From: MW101C3 sp943367595
Lineage (GTDB): Bacteria; Cyanobacteriota; Cyanobacteriia; PCC-6307; Cyanobiaceae
Direction of reading: 5' to 3'
Assembly: GCA_943367595.1 (NCBI GenBank)
Contig: CALRJS020000001.1
Span: 62,001-126,000 of the forward strand
Length of the DNA stretch: 64,000 nt
Shown here: in pieces, positions 33,378-42,433 of the stretch
Position numbering within the stretch: position 1 is the first letter of the stretch
Layout of the letters: the number at the start of each line of letters is the position of its first letter
Notes under the pieces: model-generated
Seen by the model: the letters and a program-made list of their open reading frames with translations, nothing else
Database searches by the model: none
Told to the model about the DNA's origin: nothing
Translations under genes and position numbers: made by a program

Positions 33378-34007
33378 ATGGAACCGATCCCGGCAGCAGC
33401 GCCTGAGCGGCTGTTGTTTCTCCCTGGAGCCTCCGGCAACACCCGCTTCTGGCTCCCCGTGGCCGAACAGCTGCGCGTTTGTCTGCCGCACCGCCACCTG
33501 GGCTGGCCCGGCTTCGGCGGCACGCCCCGCGACCCCGCCTTCAACAGCTGGTCGGATCTTCTGGACCTGGTGCTGGCCCAGCTGGATGGTCCCTGTGCGC
33601 TGATCGCCCAATCCATGGGCGGCGTGCTGGCAGTTCAGGCGGCCTTGCAGCGGCCCCGCCATGTGACCCATCTGGTGCTCGCTGCCACCTCCGGCGGCCT
33701 GCCGATGGCCCGCCATGGCGCGCTTGATTGGCGTCCAGGCTTCCGCGCCAGCCACCCCGACCTGCCGGCCTGGTTCAGCGAGGCTGCGATCGACCTCTCC
33801 GCCCAGTTGCCCCAGCTGCGCCTGCCCGTGCTGCTGCTCTGGGGCGATGCCGATCCGATCAGTCCCGTGGGTGTGGGCGAGGCGCTGGCGCAGGCGATCC
33901 CCGGCAGCTGCTTGCACGTGATCCCCGGGGGCGACCACGATCTGGCGATGACCCACGCCGCCGTGGTGGCTCCGTTGATCGCCGCCCACCTGCAGCCCCT
34001 GCCATGA
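33378..34007 (+). CDS. Alpha/beta hydrolase
   Basis: 209 residues from ATG 33378 (an in-frame start at 33330 adds 16 residues with no conservation). The fold is clear: LLFLPGASGNTRFW (oxyanion loop), IAQSMGG with nucleophile Ser, LLWGDADPIS with Asp, and PGGDHDLA with His. Substrate unknown. The stop overlaps the start of the cupin gene as ATGA, so the two are coupled. Confidence 0.88.
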   Translation: MEPIPAAAPERLLFLPGASGNTRFWLPVAEQLRVCLPHRHLGWPGFGGTPRDPAFNSWSDLLDLVLAQLDGPCALIAQSMGGVLAVQAALQRPRHVTHLVLAATSGGLPMARHGALDWRPGFRASHPDLPAWFSEAAIDLSAQLPQLRLPVLLLWGDADPISPVGVGEALAQAIPGSCLHVIPGGDHDLAMTHAAVVAPLIAAHLQPLP

Positions 34008-34417
34008 GCAAATCCACCATCCCCTACTGGAATCCTTTGCTGCCGGCGGAGCAGCACCAATGGCGCTGGATCGAAGGACTGGAAGGCCAGGTGCAGGAGC
34101 TGATCCTCAGCCACGACCCCAGCAGCGGCGAGATCACCCGCCTCACCCGCTTTCTGCCGGGAGCCGATACCGCCCCTTTTGGCCCCAAGGCCCACGCTTT
34201 TCCAGAAGAGATCTTCATCGTCAGTGGCCGCCTTCACGACGCCGCCTTCGGGATCTGGCTGGAGGCGGGCCATTACGCCAGCCGTCCGCCGGGGGAAGTG
34301 CACGGCCCTTTCCGCACTGATGAGGGGTGCGTGGTGCTGGATCTGTCCTTCCCGCAGCGCAACGAGGAAGCGCATCCTCTTCCTTGCTCAGAATCTGCCG
34401 ATTCGCCACGCCCATAG
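34004..34417 (+). CDS. Cupin-domain protein (ChrR-like cupin)
   Basis: 137 residues from ATG 34004, which overlaps the hydrolase stop. The central cupin strands contain HAFPEEIFIVSGRLHD and GHYASRPPGEVHGPF, with His/Glu suited to metal binding, like the ChrR/cupin_7 group. The final ~20 residues (EEAHPLPCSESADSPRP) run over a decayed PIN-domain fragment in another frame and may be a recently acquired tail. Probably a small metal-dependent oxygenase, isomerase or sensor; the exact role is not known. Confidence 0.82.
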   Translation: MSKSTIPYWNPLLPAEQHQWRWIEGLEGQVQELILSHDPSSGEITRLTRFLPGADTAPFGPKAHAFPEEIFIVSGRLHDAAFGIWLEAGHYASRPPGEVHGPFRTDEGCVVLDLSFPQRNEEAHPLPCSESADSPRP

Positions 34418-34538
34418 GCTTCGGGCTACAGCTTTCCCGCAGATGCACCTTGATCCCTTCGATCGGATGCTGGTGGCCCAGACGGCGATTGAGCAGCTGG
34501 TGCTGCTCACGACCGATTCCGCCCTGGCGGCCTTCCCT
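34392..34538 (+). pseudogene. Fragment of a PIN-domain (VapC-like) toxin gene
   Basis: In a frame different from the cupin gene the sequence reads LPIRHAHRLRATAFPQ followed by MHLDPFDRMLVAQ, a stretch ending at LLTTDSALAAF. This is the typical C-terminal half of VapC/PilT PIN domains (HxDPFDRxLxAQ, then LxTxD). The N-terminal half with the first acidic residues is missing, and no antitoxin is present. The fragment runs straight into a 53-bp direct repeat. It is best read as a remnant of a toxin-antitoxin locus. Confidence 0.7.
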
Positions 34539-34638
34539 TGCTGTTCCCCCCTGGCGGCCTTCACCTACCTATCCCAACCTGACCGCCTTCCCTTGCTGTT
34601 CCCCCCTGGCGGCCTTCACCTACCTATCCCAACCTGAC
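34531..34638. repeat. Perfect 53-bp direct repeat, period 55
   Basis: 34531-34583 and 34586-34638 are identical over all 53 bases, separated by two bases. Perfect identity means the duplication is recent. The first copy starts inside the PIN-domain fragment (at the LAAF codons). Confidence 0.93.
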
Positions 34639-34936
34639 GACCTGCCCTTGCCGGACCATCTAGAGAACGGCTGAGTGCTGACGTTGCCGGTGGCACTCCG
34701 GGCAGCCGCCGAACCGCGCCATGCAAAGCCGTTACCCTCCCCATGGCACACGTACCGCTCATTCCCCGTGCCCACGTGCTTCAGGGGAACTCCGCTCAGG
34801 CGCTCCAGAGGCTGAGCGCCGCACATTCGCTGGTTGTGATGGTGCCCGTAGGACATCTGCTGCCGCCTCGGTGCTTCTGTGCCTCTGTTCCTATGCGCAC
34901 GGGTGCACCGGTGCCTGAGTGCCTGGATGGAAAAAA

Positions 34937-35020
34937 GCCAAAGCCAAAGCCAAAGCCAAAGCCAATGGAAATGGAAATGCGAATGCAAATCCAAAAGCTA
35001 ATCCAAATGCCAATGGAGAT
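34937..35020. repeat. Hexanucleotide array, 14 units
   Basis: Four exact GCCAAA units are followed by ten diverged ones (GCCAAT, GGAAAT x2, GCGAAT, GCAAAT and so on) with perfect 6-base register. It is markedly AT-richer than the genome. Confidence 0.92.
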
Positions 35021-35119
35021 TGAGGCGGGAAAGCCAAGCTGATGGATACTGCTGAGTGTGGTCCTGCGGATCGTCACTCTGCCCATCGTGAAGCGGCCGA
35101 GCGTGTCACGCTGCAGACC

Positions 35120-35239
35120 GTGAAGACGCGCATCGAGGCGACATCAATCACATACACATCGATCGGATCGATATCAATCGCCCAGACATTGATCGCGTAG
35201 ACGCCAACGACTTAGACGCCAATGACGTAGACAACTGTC
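35120..35239. repeat. 15-bp degenerate tandem repeat x8
   Basis: Eight contiguous units of 15 bases. The clearest are 35150-35164 to 35225-35239 (for example GCGTAGACGCCAACG and ACTTAGACGCCAATG). The earlier units keep the ACATCAATC / GATATCAATC core. Confidence 0.85.
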
Positions 35240-35458
35240 TTGCCGTCGCTAGTCGTGTTCCTGAATGATCGTGGCCTCGCGACCTTGATGACGCCATTCG
35301 TGATGTTGACTGATCCTCGAAGTGGCGACAACGCCAACCATGAAGCTGGTTGATCGTCACCCTGGTGCATCGCTGCTCTGAGCAATCGGGAGCCTGAACA
35401 TTCCCCGGAGCTAGAGAGGTGTGCCGCCCAAATTGCGGCGAGTGAAACGAGAAGAGAA

Positions 35459-35530
<72 letters not shown>

Positions 35531-35573
35531 AGTCCATGGAAACTAGCATCGAGCCCTCCCCCAGCGCCTGCCG

Positions 35574-35816
35574 ATGCCCCCCACCCCGCCCAGGCCGCTC
35601 GATCCCGAACTGCGGGCCCGGTTGCTGGAGGAAGCACGCACGCCCTGGCGCGGGCTGCGCCGAGGGCTGTGGTTCGCCTTCACCGCATCAGCGGCGATCG
35701 GCCTGGCCACCATGGCGATGCGGGTCTCGGCGGGGGGAGAGCTGGCCTCAGGAGACCTGATCATCCAGAGCGGAGCCTTGCTCCTCTTCGGTGTTCTGCT
35801 CTGGCGCGATCGCTGA
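35574..35816 (+). CDS. DUF3493 small membrane protein
   Basis: 80 residues from ATG 35574. The pattern LDPELRARLLEEARTPWRGLRRGLWFAF, then two hydrophobic helices, matches the cyanobacterial and plastid DUF3493 family, in which the soluble amphipathic start (EARTPWRGLRR) is the signature. Role unknown; some plastid relatives are linked to photosystem or cytochrome assembly. Its last 69 bases overlap the convergent low-complexity-tail gene. Confidence 0.83.
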   Translation: MPPTPPRPLDPELRARLLEEARTPWRGLRRGLWFAFTASAAIGLATMAMRVSAGGELASGDLIIQSGALLLFGVLLWRDR

Positions 35817-36512
35817 AGCCACCTCGCTGGCCGTGATGGAAGGAGTGGTGGTGGTAGGCGAGGACCTGGTGCTGGTGGCTGGAGCAGGAATCACAAGGGG
35901 CTGAGCGGGCAGCAGCTCGGCCAGCAGCAGGGGCTCGGGCAGCAGCAGCGGCAGACCGAGGCAGAGGCGTTCCCTGGCGGTGGCCTCCGGGGTGAGACCA
36001 CCTTGCGCCGCGCCTGTTAGCAGCGCTTCCGACCGGCTCAGCAGCCAGGCGGATTGGCACAGCTGCTGCCACTGCCACAGGCAGACAGCCAGCAGGGGGA
36101 TCGTGAGCAGCAGCGTCACCAGCCGGGAGCTGCCCGCCAGTGGTGACACGGCCATGGCCAGGCCGGCGCGATCGTCCATCAGCCAGACCAGTACCAGCAG
36201 CAACGCCGTGCCGGCCGCCCCCGCCAACTTCACCGCCAGGGGTGCCTGCAAGGCACTCAGGCGCCGCTGCAACTCCCGCCGCCCCTGCAGGGGGATCTGC
36301 ACCAGCAGCAGCGACCAGACATCGGGTGGTTGGCGCCAGAACAGCACCGCTGGCAGCAACGCTCCCAGCGACCAGCACAGCACCCGCTCCAGGCCGGGCA
36401 GCGGGCCTGGGTCAGCCCCGGCCAAGAGCAGGAAGGCCAGCAGCAATTCGGCGGGAAGTGCTGCCAGGCCGAGCAGTTGAATCCACAGCAGAGGCTCGCT
36501 GCGGGGATTCAT
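35748..36512 (-). CDS. Low-complexity-tail membrane protein
   Basis: 254 residues with five or so hydrophobic helices, then a Ser/Thr/Ala/Glu-rich C-terminal tail (about 205-254). This shape matches a picocyanobacterial family annotated as low-complexity-tail membrane protein. Conserved-looking parts are PLLWIQLLGLAALPAELL and PPDVWSLLLVQIPLQGRRELQRRLSALQ. Function unknown. It lies two bases downstream of infB on the same strand, so it may ride on the infB operon. Its tail overlaps the end of the DUF3493 gene. Confidence 0.8.
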   Translation of the reverse strand: MNPRSEPLLWIQLLGLAALPAELLLAFLLLAGADPGPLPGLERVLCWSLGALLPAVLFWRQPPDVWSLLLVQIPLQGRRELQRRLSALQAPLAVKLAGAAGTALLLVLVWLMDDRAGLAMAVSPLAGSSRLVTLLLTIPLLAVCLWQWQQLCQSAWLLSRSEALLTGAAQGGLTPEATARERLCLGLPLLLPEPLLLAELLPAQPLVIPAPATSTRSSPTTTTPSITASEVASAIAPEQNTEEEQGSALDDQVS

Positions 36513-36514
36513 GG

Positions 36515-39500
36515 TCAGTTGGTGCTGAGGGTGCGGCGCTGGGTGACGAGCTTGTAAGCCTCCACCCGGTCGCCGTCCTGCCAGTTGGCGAATCGATCAC
36601 AGCCGATGCCGCACTCGAAGCCGGTGGCCACGTCCTTGACGTCGTCCTTGTTGCGACGCAGGGAGTCGAGGTCGCCCTCGAACACGATCTGCTTGCCGCG
36701 GTGGACGCGCACCTTGCAGTTGCGTTGCAGCTTGCCGTTGGTGACATAGCAACCCGCGACGGCGCTCTTGCCGATGCTGAACACCGCGCGCACTTCCGCT
36801 TCGCCGAGCGTTTCCTCCACCATCTCCGGCTCCAGCAGGCCTTCCATGGCCAGCTGGATGTCCTCGAGCAGCTTGTAGATCACGTCGTAGTCGCGCACGT
36901 CGACGCCGGTGGCATCAGCGGCGCGCTTGGCGCCCGGTGCCATCGAGGTGTTGAAGCCCACGATCACCGCTCCGGAAGCGGCAGCGAGGTCGACGTCGGT
37001 TTCGGTGATCTCGCCCGGTGCCGAGAGCAGCACCCGCACCTGGACCTCGCCCTGAGGCAGCTGCTCGAGCGATCCGAGAATCGCCTCCACGCTGCCCTGC
37101 ACATCGGCCTTGAGGATCAAGTTGAGCTCCTTGAGGTCGCCTTCGCTCGCCTGACCCGACATGGAGGCCAGCGACACCCGCCGGGAGGCCATCTGCTGGG
37201 CCAGGCGGGTGGCGCGGGCTTCGGTGGCCCGTTCCCCCACCACCGAGCGGGCTGTCTTCTCATCGGGGTAGACCTCGAACTCGTCACCGGCGGTGGGCAC
37301 TTCGCTGAAGCCGAGGGCTTCAACGGCCGAGGACGGACCCGCCGTCTTCACCCGCTTACCGGTGTCGTCGACCATGGCGCGCACCTTGCCGAGCACAGGG
37401 CCGGCGGCCACCACGTCGCCGGCGCGGAGGGTGCCGTTCTGGATCAGCAGGGTGGCCACCGGGCCTTTGGCCTTGTCGAGGTGGGCTTCGATCACGGTGC
37501 CTTTGGCCATCCGGTCTGGGTTGGCCTGGAGGTCTTCCACCTCCGACACCAGCAGGATCATCTCCAGCAGCTTGTCGATGTTTTCCCGCTTGATGGCGCT
37601 CACCGGCACCATCACCGTGTCGCCGCCCCAGTCTTCGGCCACCAGTTGCTGAGCGGAGAGCTCCTGCTTGACGCGGTCGGGCTGGGCGCCTTCCTTGTCG
37701 ATCTTGTTGATCGCCACCACGATCGGCACCTCGGCGGCGCGGGCGTGGCTGATCGCCTCGAGGGTCTGGGGGCGCACGCCGTCATCGGCAGCCACCACCA
37801 GCACGGCCACGTCGGTGACCTTGGTGCCGCGGGCACGCATGGCGGTGAACGCCTCGTGGCCCGGGGTATCGAGGAAGGTGATGCGGCGCTCTTCGCCGGC
37901 GTGGGGAATCGTGACTTGATAAGCCCCGATGTGCTGGGTGATCCCACCGGCTTCGCCGGCGGCCACGCGGGTCTTGCGGATGGCGTCGAGCAGACTGGTT
38001 TTGCCGTGGTCGACGTGGCCCATCACGGTGACCACGGGCGGACGGCGGATCAGATGCTGGAGATCGCTCTCCTCGATCATGTCCACCGTCTTCTTGGCGG
38101 CTTCCTGGACGTCGTCTTCGAGCACGGGAACGCCGAACTCCTCAGACACGGTTTCGATCGTGGAGAGATCGAGGGTCTGGGTGACCGTGGCGATGATGCC
38201 CTTGAAGAAGAGCGACTTGATGATCTCGGAGCTCTCCACGCCAAGGCGATCGGCGAGCTCCTGCACCGTGAGGTTGCCCTCCGGCACGATCAGCATTTCC
38301 GGCCGTGTGGCCTTGGCCTCGCGGGCGGCGCGCAGTTCCATGGCCCGGCGCCGCTGGCGCTGGCGGGTGGTTTCCTTCTTGCGCTTGCGCATCGCCACCA
38401 CCGGCTTGGCCGCCGGGGCGCTCTGGCGGGTGCGTGGTTTGGCAGGGCGGGCCAGGCTGGCCTGAAGCACCTGGGCCTCATGCTCGCCGGCGAAACCGCC
38501 GGTTTCCGCCGTCAGCGCATCATCGTTTTCGCCGATGATGTGCACCTTCTGGCGCAGCTTCTGCGGCGACTTGCTGCGCAGTGCTTCGAGCTTGGCGCTG
38601 TCGTCCCACTCCGGCCGGCGGGCCTTCCCGGCCGGCTGAGGTGTGCGGAAGCCCGGGCGCCGTGGCGCGGCTGGTGGGGTGGCTGTGGGCCGTGGGCCGG
38701 CATCGGCAGGACTGGCGATCTCGCCGCGTTCAGGCCGGCGCGGGGGCGGGGCGGTGGGGCGGGTGCCGGGTTTCTGCAGCTGCATGAGCTCGCCGGGCGC
38801 CACCGGCTTGCGCATGCCCTGAGGCATGCCGCCTGCCCGGATCGGCGGGCCCGGTTTGCCGGGAGCACCAGGACCAGCGGCGTCGCGGCGGATCGGCTTG
38901 CCCACCAGCTCCAGGGGGCTGCGGGCCTGCACCGGCCGGGGACTCGGCGCTGGAGTGCGCTGCGGGGCGCCGGCCGGGCGCTGGCTGAGAGCCGGCCGCC
39001 CCGAAGGCGGAGCCGGCCGGTTGCTCGTGCCGGCGGACGGGCTGGGTGCGGCAGGTCGTGGTTGGGGCTGACCGGGGGCCACCCGTCCGACCACCTGGGG
39101 TTTGCCACCACCGTCAGCGCGCGTCGGCGCGCTGGGGCGCTGCGGCGGCGCCGGCCGACTGGACGGGGCATTGCCGCGGGGCACGGGCCGCGGGCTGGTG
39201 CTGGGCCGGGGGCTGGTGGCTGGTGCAGCAACCGGACGCGGGCTGGTGGGTGTGCTGGCCGCCGGCGCTTCGGGTTTGCGCGCCGGCATGGCCGGGGCCT
39301 TGCTCACGGGCGTGACAGGGCGCGCGGGAGGCGCCACCGGCCTTGACGGTGCCGGCTTGGCGGCAGCCGAAGGTGCGGGAACTGCGGGGGGCGCGGCAGG
39401 TGGGCGGGAGGGCGATGATGAGCCGGCGGCCGGCGCACGGGTGGGCAGCGGCGCCGTGGGCCTGGCTGGTGGCGGAGTGGTGGAGGCGGGCTTCTGAACC

Positions 39501-39943
39501 GCAGGTTGCGCGGCAGGTTGCACGAGAACCGGTTTGACCGGCGCAGGCGGGGAAACCGCAGGGCGGGCCGGCTGGGCAACGATGACCGGTGGCGCTGGCG
39601 GCCGGGCCGGGGGCTTTTCGGGTGCGGCGACAGGCGAGGCGGCCGCGGCGGCCGGTGGCGTGACCGGAGCCGCTTTCTTGACGGCCAGGATCGCTTTGCC
39701 AGGCTCCGCCAGCGGCGGTGTCGTGGGCTTGGGGGCGGTCATGGAGGGCGGCGTGGGTCGGGAGATGCCGCTGCCGTTGGGGCGGATCAGCTTCCGGATG
39801 CGGGCAGCTTCGTCATCGCTGATCGAGCTGCTGTGGCTGCGGGCGGCAATGGACAGCTTTTCGGCAGCGTCGAGCACGTCCTTGTTGTCCAGGCCAAGGT
39901 CCTTGGACAACTCATAGATTCTCACTTTGCCGCTGCTGGTCAT
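36515..39943 (-). CDS. infB: Translation initiation factor IF-2
   Basis: 1,142 residues. The N-terminal IF2_N domain (VRIYELSKDLGLDNKDVLDAAEKL) is followed by a Pro/Ala/Arg-rich linker of about 350 residues, a second IF2_N region (LTVQELADRLGVESSEIIKSLFFKG), then the GTPase domain at about 640-800 (GHVDHGKTS, GGITQHIGAYQV, DTPGHEAFTAMRARG, NKIDK). C-terminal domains bind initiator tRNA. It places fMet-tRNA in the 30S P-site. It is the last core gene of the rimP-nusA-ylxR-infB operon; 63 bases separate it from ylxR. The long linker is normal for cyanobacteria but very repetitive here. Confidence 0.97.
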   Translation of the reverse strand: MTSSGKVRIYELSKDLGLDNKDVLDAAEKLSIAARSHSSSISDDEAARIRKLIRPNGSGISRPTPPSMTAPKPTTPPLAEPGKAILAVKKAAPVTPPAAAAASPVAAPEKPPARPPAPPVIVAQPARPAVSPPAPVKPVLVQPAAQPAVQKPASTTPPPARPTAPLPTRAPAAGSSSPSRPPAAPPAVPAPSAAAKPAPSRPVAPPARPVTPVSKAPAMPARKPEAPAASTPTSPRPVAAPATSPRPSTSPRPVPRGNAPSSRPAPPQRPSAPTRADGGGKPQVVGRVAPGQPQPRPAAPSPSAGTSNRPAPPSGRPALSQRPAGAPQRTPAPSPRPVQARSPLELVGKPIRRDAAGPGAPGKPGPPIRAGGMPQGMRKPVAPGELMQLQKPGTRPTAPPPRRPERGEIASPADAGPRPTATPPAAPRRPGFRTPQPAGKARRPEWDDSAKLEALRSKSPQKLRQKVHIIGENDDALTAETGGFAGEHEAQVLQASLARPAKPRTRQSAPAAKPVVAMRKRKKETTRQRQRRRAMELRAAREAKATRPEMLIVPEGNLTVQELADRLGVESSEIIKSLFFKGIIATVTQTLDLSTIETVSEEFGVPVLEDDVQEAAKKTVDMIEESDLQHLIRRPPVVTVMGHVDHGKTSLLDAIRKTRVAAGEAGGITQHIGAYQVTIPHAGEERRITFLDTPGHEAFTAMRARGTKVTDVAVLVVAADDGVRPQTLEAISHARAAEVPIVVAINKIDKEGAQPDRVKQELSAQQLVAEDWGGDTVMVPVSAIKRENIDKLLEMILLVSEVEDLQANPDRMAKGTVIEAHLDKAKGPVATLLIQNGTLRAGDVVAAGPVLGKVRAMVDDTGKRVKTAGPSSAVEALGFSEVPTAGDEFEVYPDEKTARSVVGERATEARATRLAQQMASRRVSLASMSGQASEGDLKELNLILKADVQGSVEAILGSLEQLPQGEVQVRVLLSAPGEITETDVDLAAASGAVIVGFNTSMAPGAKRAADATGVDVRDYDVIYKLLEDIQLAMEGLLEPEMVEETLGEAEVRAVFSIGKSAVAGCYVTNGKLQRNCKVRVHRGKQIVFEGDLDSLRRNKDDVKDVATGFECGIGCDRFANWQDGDRVEAYKLVTQRRTLSTN

Positions 39944-40006
39944 TCAGGTCTCCGATCGGTCGGGGCCGCAGGTGCCGCCGGGCCCCACACGCGGTGCAGC
40001 CATCAA

Positions 40007-40285
40007 TCATCTTGCCTCAGAGGCTGCTGCCGGAGAGCGGTTCAGCCGCTGTTCAAGCGCGGCATAGGTGGATTCCTCCACTGCGCAGCGCAGGGCGCGT
40101 TGCAGCCGCTTTCGTCGCTTCGCCTCGTCAAAGCAGGCCTGGGTGGGGCACAGATAGGCCGAGCGGCCCATGCCCTGATCCAGGGCGATGCCGCCACCCG
40201 CCAGGCGGATGACCCGCAGGAACTGGTCCCTGTCGGCCAGCAGGCGGCAGCTCACACAACGCCGCAAGGTGGGGGAGGCCGCCAT
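40007..40285 (-). CDS. YlxR-family RNA-binding protein (DUF448)
   Basis: 92 residues from ATG 40285. LRRCVSCRLLADRDQFLRVIRLAGG and GRSAYLCPTQACFDEAKRRKRLQRAL are the family signature, including the R-x-C-x-x-C start. YlxR-type proteins bind RNA; one in Bacillus modulates RNase P. The gene starts 10 bases after nusA and precedes infB, its usual place. The longer frame upstream lies inside nusA and is not used. Confidence 0.9.
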   Translation of the reverse strand: MAASPTLRRCVSCRLLADRDQFLRVIRLAGGGIALDQGMGRSAYLCPTQACFDEAKRRKRLQRALRCAVEESTYAALEQRLNRSPAAASEAR

Positions 40286-40295
40286 CGGCTGACCC

Positions 40296-41741
40296 TCAGC
40301 CCTTGAGCGACTCAGCGTCCGCATCGGGTTCGGCTTCGGGCTCCAGCTCAGCTGCCGCTTCCCCGTCGGCTTCCGGCTCAGCGTCCTGCTCAGGTTCGGC
40401 TTCCCCTTCATCGACAGCCTCTTCGTCTTCTTCCTGGAGGTTGAGCTCGTCTTCGGGCAGGGGATAGAGCTCCCGCAGGCGCGCATCCTCCTCAGCGCGG
40501 TTGGCCTGCTCCACCGCCAGGCGAGCTTCCGCCTCGGCCTGCTGGCGCTCGTCCTCCTCGCGCAGGGCGATCAGCTCGGCGGCGCGGGCGTCCTCGCTCA
40601 CCTGGTCGTATTCGGCCGCGTTCTTGATGTCGATCTTCCAGCCGGTGAGGCGTGCGGCGAGGCGCACGTTCTGGCCTTCCCGGCCGATCGCCAGGCTGAG
40701 CATGTCCTGCGGCACAAGCACGTGGGCGTGATGCCCTTCCGGATCCACCAGGCGCACCATCTCCACCCGTGCCGGGCTGAGCGAATTCGCGATGTACTGG
40801 GCCGGATCGGGAGACCAGCGGATCACGTCGATCTTCTCGCCCCGCAGCTCGTTCACCACCTGCTGGATGCGGGAGCCGCGGGCACCGATGCAGGCCCCCA
40901 CGGGGTCCACCTCGCGCTCCACGCTGTCCACTGCCACCTTGGTGCGTGGCCCCACGGCCCGCGACGGGGGGTTGGCTTCCCGTGCCACCGCCACGATGCG
41001 CACGGAACCTTCCTGGATTTCCGGCACTTCGTTTTCGAAGAGGTACACCACAAGGCCGGCGTTTGCCCGGGAGACGAACAGCTGAGGCCCCCGGCGCGCC
41101 ACCTCACTCACCTCCTTGAGGAACACCTTGAAGGTGGCATTGGCGCGGTAGTTGTCGTTGGGAAGCTGGTCGCGGCGAGGCAGCTCCGCCTCCACCTCCG
41201 GCCGGCCAAGCCCGGAGCTCACCGCCATGATCACCGACTGGCGCTCGAAGCGGATCACCCGTGCGGTGAGTACGGGATCCTCCAGATCAGCGAACTCCTC
41301 CTGGATCATGCGGCGTTGCTGGTCGCGCAGTTTCTGGGCCAGCACCTGCTTGGTGGTGGAGGCGGCCATGCGGCCGAAATCGTCCTTTTCGGGGGTGACA
41401 TCGAGCACCACGGTGTCGCCGATCTGGGCGTCTTCCGCCACCTGCTGCACCTCGGCGAGGGCGATCTGGTGGTCTTCGCTCTCCACCTCCTCGACGATGA
41501 TCTTGCTGGCGAGCACGCGGTAGCCCTCCTCCTCAAGATCGAGGGCCACGTCGAAATTGCTGAAGTAGTCCTCCTCGAACGGGTCCTCGCTGATGCCGAG
41601 ATAGAGGGTGCGGCGGTAACGCTCGTAGCCCTTCAGCAGCGCCTCGCGCAGGGCCGCTTCCACCACCTGGGTGGGGAGCTTCTTCTCATCGCTGATGTCC
41701 TCGATCAGGTTCTGCAGACCGGGGAGAAGAACGAGCGCCAT
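40296..41741 (-). CDS. nusA: Transcription termination/antitermination factor NusA
   Basis: 481 residues from ATG 41741 (MALVLLPGLQNLIEDISDEKKLP); an ATG-like start at 41801 would add 20 unconserved residues. The RNAP-binding N-terminal domain, S1 domain, KH1 (GACIGARGSRIQQVVNELRGEKID) and KH2 (LSLAIGREGQNVRLAARLTGWKIDI) are present. After KH2 comes an acidic region (about 400-481) of mostly E, A, D and P in place of the two AR repeats of E. coli. It regulates pausing and termination. It is coupled with rimP upstream and ylxR downstream. Confidence 0.96.
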   Translation of the reverse strand: MALVLLPGLQNLIEDISDEKKLPTQVVEAALREALLKGYERYRRTLYLGISEDPFEEDYFSNFDVALDLEEEGYRVLASKIIVEEVESEDHQIALAEVQQVAEDAQIGDTVVLDVTPEKDDFGRMAASTTKQVLAQKLRDQQRRMIQEEFADLEDPVLTARVIRFERQSVIMAVSSGLGRPEVEAELPRRDQLPNDNYRANATFKVFLKEVSEVARRGPQLFVSRANAGLVVYLFENEVPEIQEGSVRIVAVAREANPPSRAVGPRTKVAVDSVEREVDPVGACIGARGSRIQQVVNELRGEKIDVIRWSPDPAQYIANSLSPARVEMVRLVDPEGHHAHVLVPQDMLSLAIGREGQNVRLAARLTGWKIDIKNAAEYDQVSEDARAAELIALREEDERQQAEAEARLAVEQANRAEEDARLRELYPLPEDELNLQEEDEEAVDEGEAEPEQDAEPEADGEAAAELEPEAEPDADAESLKG

Positions 41742-41810
41742 GGGGTGGGAAGAGGGGTTGGAACGGAAATCGGGTTGGGAAGCGGCGCGCCGCTCAGACA
41801 AAAGGCGGAG

Positions 41811-42278
41811 TCACTCGCTCGGCCGGGTGAGGCTGACGGTCAGCACGTCGTGGCGGGGAATCCGCTGGCGGCGGCCACGAACGTTGATGTGCAGGAAGGC
41901 GTCGTCGCGCTCCAGCAACAGCCCTGCACGGGTGCATTCAGCTCCGCTGGAATCCCGGAACCGCACCTCGATCGGGAAACCCCGAAAGCTGTGGAAGTCA
42001 CGGTCTTCAACCAGCGTGTCGCTGAGGCCGGGACTGCTGATTTCGAGAACATAGGCCTCGCTCAGCAGCTCTTCGGCCTCCATCGCCTCACCCAGGGCAC
42101 CGCTGAAGGCGGCGCAGTCGTCGAGGGTCACATCGGCGCCGTCGCCGGTGCGGATCTGCACCAGAACGATGTAGGGATGGCGATGGGTCTGGATCTGCGC
42201 CTCCACCACGCGAAATCCGGTGGTGTCAGCCACTCGGCGCGCGAGGGATTCCAGTGCGGGAAGAAGAGGGTGGGGCAC
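41811..42278 (-). CDS. rimP: Ribosome maturation factor RimP
   Basis: 155 residues, start GTG 42278. LLPALESLARRVADTTGFRVVEAQIQ opens the first domain; SGALGEAMEAEELLSEAYVLEISSPGL contains the family motif (YxLEVSSPG). The second domain ends with RQRIPRHDVLTVSLTRP. It helps assemble the 30S subunit. It heads the rimP-nusA-ylxR-infB operon, 69 bases before nusA. Confidence 0.93.
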   Translation of the reverse strand: MPHPLLPALESLARRVADTTGFRVVEAQIQTHRHPYIVLVQIRTGDGADVTLDDCAAFSGALGEAMEAEELLSEAYVLEISSPGLSDTLVEDRDFHSFRGFPIEVRFRDSSGAECTRAGLLLERDDAFLHINVRGRRQRIPRHDVLTVSLTRPSE

Positions 42279-42433
42279 CGGGCCGGGTCAGGAGCAGTGG
42301 AGCGAGCCCGACCGGCTCCTGCAGAGAACTGCCCCGGACGCTGGAGCAAGCTCGTGCGCCTGGGTATGCCCGCCGGGCACTCAAGAATCCTAGAGGTCGG
42401 TGCTCCAGCCCAACCCAGCGGCCAGGCGTCGCC

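Larger units (their letters stand above)
34418..35458. other. Long repeat-rich intergenic region
   Basis: About 1,040 bases between the cupin gene and tRNA-Thr. It contains the PIN fragment and three unrelated tandem arrays (53-bp, 6-bp and 15-bp units). Open frames across the hexamer array give KPKPKP and MEMEMRMQ type peptides and are not believable genes. Confidence 0.7.

Noticed and set aside
34743..35042. A 99-codon frame containing KPKPKP and MEMEMRMQ stretches
   Set aside because: It runs through the hexamer array; the repeats explain the open frame and there is no conserved sequence.
36140..39346. A 1,068-codon open frame on the plus strand opposite infB
   Set aside because: It is the antisense shadow of infB in high-GC DNA; its translation is low-complexity and the infB frame has clear GTPase motifs.
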